A stretch of DNA of 10,090 nucleotides from assembly GCA_964530165.1 (NCBI GenBank), contig CAZGYE010000220.1, positions 1-10,090 of the forward strand, written 5' to 3'. The stretch comes from CAZGYE01 sp964530165. Its GTDB lineage: Bacteria > Planctomycetota > Planctomycetia > Planctomycetales > Planctomycetaceae. The notes beneath the pieces were generated by a model that saw only the letters and a program-made list of their open reading frames with translations, was not told where the DNA came from and did not search any database. The translations under genes and the position numbers were made by a program. Positions 6,216 to 10,090 of the stretch are shown piece after piece. Position 1 is the first letter of the stretch, and each line of letters begins with the position of its first letter.

Positions 6216-7652
6216 ATGACAATCACTCGGAGGCAGTTTGTGAAACGTTCCGCAGCGGCCGCTGCGGCGTTCAGCGTACCGATGGTGGCATCCTCGCGAG
6301 TCCTCGGGGCTAACGACGAGATTCTCGTCGGCTTGGTCGGGCTTGGCGGCCGCGGCACTGGCGCCCATCTGCCGTCGTTTCAGAAGCAGAAGAACGTGAC
6401 CGTGGTGGCCCTGGCCGACCCGGATCGCCAGCGCATGGATCGAGCCGCCAAGATCATTGAGTCGAAGTATGGGCACAAGGTCGAACAGTATGTCGACATG
6501 CGCAAAATGTTCGAACGCAAGGACATCCCCGTCATCAGCGACGCGACGCAGAACTACTGGCACGGTCTGAGCACCATTTGGGCGTGTCAGGCCGGTAAGC
6601 ACGTGTATGTCGAGAAGCCGCTCTCGCACTACATCTGGGAAGGCCGGCAGATGGTCAACGCAGCCCGGAAGTACAATCGCCTCGTCCAGTGCGGAACCCA
6701 GCACCGTTCCGAAACCAAGTTCCCTCAGGCGATGAAATGGATTCGGGAAGGGCATCTGGGCAAGATCCAGTACGTGACGGCCTTTGCCAACAAACCGCGT
6801 CATTCGTGCGGCAAACGCGAAACGCCGCTGGAGATTCCCGACACCGTCGACTTTGACCTCTGGTGCGGCCCGGCCAAGAAGGTGCCCATCTATCGCAACC
6901 GGCTGCAGTATGACTGCAGTTTCGACTGGAACACGGGCGACGGCGAGTCGTGCAACCAGGGAGTGCACGAAGTGGACGTGGCCCGCTGGTGTCTGGGCGA
7001 GACGATGCTGCCGCGGCGGGTGATGAGCATCGGCGGCCGTTTCCTGTTCAACGACGCCTGCGATGTGCCGAACACGCAGATCATCTACTACGATTTCCCC
7101 ACCGCCCCATTGCTGTACGAAGTGCACAACCTCCGCAAGGCCAAAGGCTCAAACGATTCGCCCAATTTCCGCGGCGAACGCGTGGGCGTGATCGTCAACT
7201 GCGAAGGCGGCTCGGTGAGCCTGTACCGTGGAATTGCACTGGACAACCAGGGCAAGCAGGTCAAGAAGTTCTCCGGCGGCGGCGACCACTTCGTCAACTT
7301 CATCGAGGCGGTTCGCAGCGGTCGCCGGGAAGACCTCAACGCTGAGGTCGAGGTGGGACACCGTTCCACCACGATCACCCACGTCGGCAACATTTCCTAT
7401 CGTGTGGGCCGGGCCGCCTCCGCCTCGCAGCAGCGAGCTGCCGTGGCGGACATTCCCATCTTGAACGAAATGTACGACCGCTTCGTGGCCCATCTGGACG
7501 CCAACGAGATCGACGTCAACACCGCCACCCTCGGACCATGGCTCGACATCGACCGGCAGAACGAGTGCTTCAAGGACCACGAGCAAGCCAACCGGCTGGC
7601 GCATGGCTTCTACCGCAAGCCGTACGTCGTGCCGGACCTGTCGTCGACCTGA
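6216..7652 (+). CDS. Tat-exported Gfo/Idh/MocA family oxidoreductase
   Basis: NAD(P)-dependent sugar or polyol oxidoreductase of the Gfo/Idh/MocA family, 478 residues. A twin-arginine signal is clear: TRRQFVKRSAAAAAAFSVPMV at residues 4-24, so the folded enzyme is probably exported with cofactor bound, as known for Zymomonas glucose-fructose oxidoreductase. The Rossmann motif GLVGLGGRG is at 39-47 and the family signature EKP at 133-135 (VYVEKPLSH). The substrate-domain motif reads NQGVHEVD at 247-254, with Asn247 where inositol dehydrogenase has the catalytic Asp; His251 is kept. I recall this NQGxHxxD variant as usual in planctomycete Tat members. The frame runs upstream to 6105, but SD AGGAG (6203-6207), 8 nt before ATG6216, and the Tat motif just after it fix the start. 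It follows the GH43/GH32-like gene on the same strand and meets the minus-strand oxidoreductase tail to tail. The substrate is unknown. Confidence 0.92.
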   Translation: MTITRRQFVKRSAAAAAAFSVPMVASSRVLGANDEILVGLVGLGGRGTGAHLPSFQKQKNVTVVALADPDRQRMDRAAKIIESKYGHKVEQYVDMRKMFERKDIPVISDATQNYWHGLSTIWACQAGKHVYVEKPLSHYIWEGRQMVNAARKYNRLVQCGTQHRSETKFPQAMKWIREGHLGKIQYVTAFANKPRHSCGKRETPLEIPDTVDFDLWCGPAKKVPIYRNRLQYDCSFDWNTGDGESCNQGVHEVDVARWCLGETMLPRRVMSIGGRFLFNDACDVPNTQIIYYDFPTAPLLYEVHNLRKAKGSNDSPNFRGERVGVIVNCEGGSVSLYRGIALDNQGKQVKKFSGGGDHFVNFIEAVRSGRREDLNAEVEVGHRSTTITHVGNISYRVGRAASASQQRAAVADIPILNEMYDRFVAHLDANEIDVNTATLGPWLDIDRQNECFKDHEQANRLAHGFYRKPYVVPDLSST

Positions 7653-7654
7653 GG

Positions 7655-8812
7655 TCAGTCGAGTTCGATCCGCTGACCCGAACTGCTGGATTTCCTCATG
7701 GCGTCAATAATGACGGCCACGCGGTAACCGTCTGCGAATGTGGCAAGGTAGGGACTCATCGGCTTGCCGTTGGCGACGGCGTCGAGGAAGTGGAATTTCT
7801 CGATGATGTGACAGTGCTCCCAGCCGAGATTGTGTCCGGGCGGCCACCACACAGCGACGTGCGGGTGCTGGCTGTCCGTTACCGAGACCTCGGTGAAGCC
7901 CAGCAATGCGCGGTCGCCTTCAAGACATGCAAACAGACTGTTGGGGTGCTCCAGATCCCATTTCAGCGATCCTTTCGACCCGTTGACTTCCCACGAGAGA
8001 AAGTTCTTTCGGCCCGTAGCGACCACGGAAGATTCCATCACGCCGATGGCCCCGTTTTCGAACTCCAGGATCGAGACGGTCCCTTCGTCGGCGAGCGCGG
8101 CCGGATCGGTGGCGGAGGGAATCGCTCGGTCCTTATTGAAGGTGCGCACCAGTGCAGAGACGCTTGTGATCTCACCCACCAAGAATCGGCACTGGTCGAT
8201 TGCATGACTCCCGACCCCTTGAAGACCTCCCGAATGCGGCCAAGCCGAATACCACACTTCGTCCGCCGCCAGTGAAGGATCGTGCCCGGCCATCTGCAGG
8301 TAGCTCACCCTGATCTGAGAGACCGTGCCGATCCTGCCTGAGGCGATCAAGTCCTTGGCGAAACTCACGGCGGGAATGAACCGGTAGTTGAAGTTGCACA
8401 TGGCCTTTCCCGACGCGGAAGCGGCCGCGTCGCACATTCTCTTGGCGTCGTCGACGGAAACGGCCAACGGCTTTTCGCAGATGACGTGCTTGCCATTGTT
8501 CAAGGCCGCGATGCACGGCTCGACGTGCACGGGGTCGGGTCCGCAGTTGTCGACGACCTCGATCCCCTCATCGTTGACCAGTTCCCGCCAATCGGTGCAA
8601 TACTCCTCATAGCCGAATCGTGCCGCCTCGCGCCGGACGTTCTCCTCATTTCTCCCGCACAGCATGGACAGTCGCGGCATGATCTTGGCGCTCTTGTAGA
8701 TGTACGGAATCTTCTTGAAGGCATTGCTGTGACACTTGCCCATGAAGTCATATCCCAGGACACCGATCCGCACTTCTCTTCTTTCGTTCCTCGTCACCTT
8801 GGTTGCGGCCAT
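7655..8812 (-). CDS. Cytosolic Gfo/Idh/MocA family oxidoreductase
   Basis: NAD(P)-dependent dehydrogenase-like protein of 385 residues without a signal peptide. The Rossmann motif GVLGYDFMGKCHSNAF is at 17-32 and the signature CEKPLA at 112-117, with Lys114 the presumed catalytic lysine. The substrate-side motif is GGLQGVGSHAID (195-206). His203 and Asp206 are present, but Gly199 occupies the position that is usually Asp in the D-x-G-x-H motif. The family includes inositol 2-dehydrogenases and 3-keto-sugar-forming enzymes; the exact substrate is unknown. It is the second gene of a minus-strand operon: its ATG lies 9 bases after the stop of the TIM-barrel gene, and its SD AGGAG (8825-8829) is built from that gene's last codons, so translation is probably coupled. 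The SD to ATG distance is long, at 12 nt. GTG at residue 14 is an alternative start but would leave little before the Rossmann strand. Its stop is 2 bases from the stop of the opposing gene. Confidence 0.92.
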   Translation of the reverse strand: MAATKVTRNERREVRIGVLGYDFMGKCHSNAFKKIPYIYKSAKIMPRLSMLCGRNEENVRREAARFGYEEYCTDWRELVNDEGIEVVDNCGPDPVHVEPCIAALNNGKHVICEKPLAVSVDDAKRMCDAAASASGKAMCNFNYRFIPAVSFAKDLIASGRIGTVSQIRVSYLQMAGHDPSLAADEVWYSAWPHSGGLQGVGSHAIDQCRFLVGEITSVSALVRTFNKDRAIPSATDPAALADEGTVSILEFENGAIGVMESSVVATGRKNFLSWEVNGSKGSLKWDLEHPNSLFACLEGDRALLGFTEVSVTDSQHPHVAVWWPPGHNLGWEHCHIIEKFHFLDAVANGKPMSPYLATFADGYRVAVIIDAMRKSSSSGQRIELD

Positions 8813-8821
8813 GATTTCTGC

Positions 8822-9835
8822 TCACTCCTGTGCTGACAAGATGGAGGAGAGTTCTTTTCTTGCCCATTCAGCGGATCGCTTGAGGTCCTCACGCTCCACC
8901 GCCCACGATTCGTCTCCATCTGGCAGATCCGTGGGAAGACTCTCCACGACATCTTTGCCCCATGCCTTCTCGAGATACCACGCCAGCCCCTCCCCCGGCG
9001 GCGAACGGTGCGCGCTGAAGTACTCCTTATCGAGGATATTCAGCGTAAACGGAGCGTATTGCGTGTGGACCTCGATGTTGATGTTGATGTCGGGATTGTG
9101 CTCCGCCAGGATCCGCGCGATCAAAGCGGCGTCGATTTCCCCGTCTCCCAGCGAGCAGTTCTCGAAGGCCAGACCGTGGGGGGGCCTGATGATTCGGTAG
9201 TTCTTGTAGTGCGTGGTCCATGCGTAGGGAGCCATGAGTTTCACCAGGCTGATGGGATCATCGAGATCAAAGGCCACATTGGCACAGTCCACCGTGAAGC
9301 CGAAGGCCGGACTGTTGATCCTCGCCAGGATGGACAGCAATTCTCGCACCGTAAAATCAGCATGATTCTCCATGGCGATCTTCAGTCCCATGTCCTCAGC
9401 GGCTTGACACGCCTCCTTGAGGATTGAGACCGCATTGTCGGCCAGGGCGGCCATGTCCTGGCCTTCGTCCCTGCTGAAGAGATTTCCGCCGACGCAGCGC
9501 AGAATCGGCGAGCCCAACTCTTTCGCGATCTTCAGGTGGTCGATGACAATCTGCGCCTCCGACACCGAGACGTCGTAACCCGCGTCGGCAAGCAACGCGA
9601 TTCCCTTTTCCGCCATCCGATGCCAGCGGAATATCGAGCCCATTCCAAACTCGACGTAGAGGCCCTTCTCCTCGGCGGTCGCTCGAATGCGATCCAACTC
9701 GTCGCCTCGAAAAGACTCAAACGGAGACAGCTCGAAAAGAACGCCCTGCAACTCCAAATCGCTCGCCAGGTTGAGCACCCCGCGAGGGTCCAGCCCGGAA
9801 TTCCGCGAGGAAAATGAATCCATGCCAAGCTTCAT
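8822..9835 (-). CDS. Sugar phosphate isomerase/epimerase-like TIM barrel (xylose isomerase-like family)
   Basis: Predicted cytosolic TIM barrel of 337 residues in the xylose isomerase-like / AP endonuclease 2 superfamily, whose members isomerise, epimerise or dehydrate sugars and polyols using a divalent metal. Expected metal-ligand motifs appear in order: IAMENH (Glu156), FTVDCAN (Asp183), TTHYKNY (His209), SLGDGEID (230-235) and INIEVH (Glu255). The assignment of individual ligands is by position in the fold and is inference. The last ~60 residues are charged and helical, a short tail beyond the barrel. No signal peptide is seen. The start is well supported by the strong SD AAGGAGGT (9840-9847) 4 nt before the ATG. 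It is the first gene of a two-gene operon with the cytosolic Gfo/Idh/MocA gene. This pairing is known from inositol catabolism and from keto-sugar or C-glycoside degradation, but the sequence alone does not choose between them. Confidence 0.9.
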   Translation of the reverse strand: MKLGMDSFSSRNSGLDPRGVLNLASDLELQGVLFELSPFESFRGDELDRIRATAEEKGLYVEFGMGSIFRWHRMAEKGIALLADAGYDVSVSEAQIVIDHLKIAKELGSPILRCVGGNLFSRDEGQDMAALADNAVSILKEACQAAEDMGLKIAMENHADFTVRELLSILARINSPAFGFTVDCANVAFDLDDPISLVKLMAPYAWTTHYKNYRIIRPPHGLAFENCSLGDGEIDAALIARILAEHNPDININIEVHTQYAPFTLNILDKEYFSAHRSPPGEGLAWYLEKAWGKDVVESLPTDLPDGDESWAVEREDLKRSAEWARKELSSILSAQE

Positions 9836-9839
9836 GTCG

Positions 9840-9847
9840 ACCTCCTT
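9840..9847 (-). promoter_or_regulatory. Strong ribosome-binding site of the TIM-barrel gene
   Basis: On the minus strand this reads AAGGAGGT, a near-perfect anti-16S complement, 4 nt before the ATG at 9835. It is the strongest SD in the window and fixes the start of the first gene in the minus-strand operon. Confidence 0.8.
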
Positions 9848-9923
9848 CTGGTATCAGTTCTGGTGGCAGACGGATTTGCCCTCTTTCTGTACAATTCCGC
9901 ACCACGTTACGACATTTTCGGGT

Positions 9924-9936
9924 CGATTGCCAATCG
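9924..9936. promoter_or_regulatory. 13-bp perfect palindrome upstream of the minus-strand operon, operator candidate
   Basis: CGATTG-C-CAATCG has perfect 6-bp arms around a single centre base. It lies 88 bases before the TIM-barrel start, in the 158-base gap between that gene and the reading frame entering from the right edge. On the minus strand it overlaps TTGGCA, a possible -35 element, though no convincing -10 follows at the right spacing. Its form and place suit a dimeric repressor, but no regulator gene is in the window. Confidence 0.3.
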
Positions 9937-9948
9937 TTCCAGGCATCT

Positions 9949-9967
9949 GGTGCGGGCGTAGCGCACC
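9949..9967. other. GC-rich hairpin between the right-edge frame and the TIM-barrel gene
   Basis: GGTGCG (9949-9954) and CGCACC (9962-9967) form a 6-bp stem with a 7-nt loop, 26 bases beyond the stop of the partial minus-strand frame. It could end or attenuate that transcript, but no run of T follows on the minus strand, so it does not meet the rule for an intrinsic terminator. Confidence 0.3.
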
Positions 9968-9993
9968 TCAAAGTCCGTCCTGTCGTCTCCCCG

Positions 9994-10090
9994 TCACAAG
10001 AAACGCTGGATACCTTGATACACTGCCATGCGATTCTCGGCGCTAACACACGACTCATTGAAGAACATAAGACCGGCCAGGTTCTCCGCC
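9994..10090 (-). CDS. 3' end of an unidentified gene (partial, continues beyond the window)
   Basis: One minus-strand frame is open from the window edge to a TGA at 9994-9996. The visible 31 residues include GLMFFNESCVSAEN and end GIQRFL. The composition looks protein-like, with hydrophobic and charged residues well mixed, and the frame ends 158 bases before the next gene on the same strand. Such a short stretch can stay open by chance, and I do not recognise a family. If it is real, it could be the gene upstream of the TIM-barrel operon, possibly in the same transcript. Confidence 0.4.
   Translation of the reverse strand, partial: AENLAGLMFFNESCVSAENRMAVYQGIQRFL

Noticed and set aside
6111..7127. 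A 338-codon minus-strand frame antisense to the Tat oxidoreductase
   Set aside because: It lies opposite conserved Rossmann and EKP motifs and has no domain of its own.

Overview
This is a GC-rich window, and its gene content looks like a bacterium of the Planctomycetota (PVC superphylum), probably from an environmental or metagenomic assembly. The evidence is the kind of genes present: a very large exported PQQ-type beta-propeller protein with a methyltransferase-like N-terminus and a LamG-like insert, an exported GH43/GH32-like propeller protein, a Tat-exported Gfo/Idh/MocA oxidoreductase, a cytosolic Gfo/Idh/MocA oxidoreductase and a xylose-isomerase-like TIM barrel. These families are heavily expanded in planctomycetes. 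I had no database, so the family names rest on recognised motifs.

Layout. Bases 1-153 are a leader. A 1319-residue exported propeller protein (154-4113, +) follows. Then comes a 522-base gene-free gap (4114-4635) with short palindromes and repeats, one of them touching the ribosome-binding site of the next gene. An exported GH43/GH32-like protein (4636-6039, +) and a Tat-exported oxidoreductase (6216-7652, +) complete the plus-strand genes. On the minus strand, an isomerase/epimerase-like TIM barrel (9835-8822) and a cytosolic oxidoreductase (8812-7655) form a tight two-gene operon. It converges on the plus-strand genes with only 2 bases between the stop codons. The 3' end of another minus-strand reading frame (10090-9994) enters from the right edge.

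How the genes may work together. The five complete genes look like part of a carbohydrate-handling locus: two exported propeller proteins that may bind or cleave glycans, one NAD(P)-dependent sugar oxidoreductase outside the cytoplasm, and an oxidoreductase plus TIM-barrel pair inside. The oxidoreductase/TIM-barrel pairing recalls pathways that oxidise a sugar to a keto-sugar and then isomerise or eliminate it. The substrate cannot be read from the sequence.

The most unusual feature is in the first gene. Two short arrays of heptamers sharing the form RYCCAAA (GCCCAAA x3 and ATCCAAA-like x3) lie in frame in the linker between its two propeller modules. The same protein carries a LamG-like module whose sequence segments are in permuted order, and a SAM-methyltransferase-like domain on what looks like an exported polypeptide.
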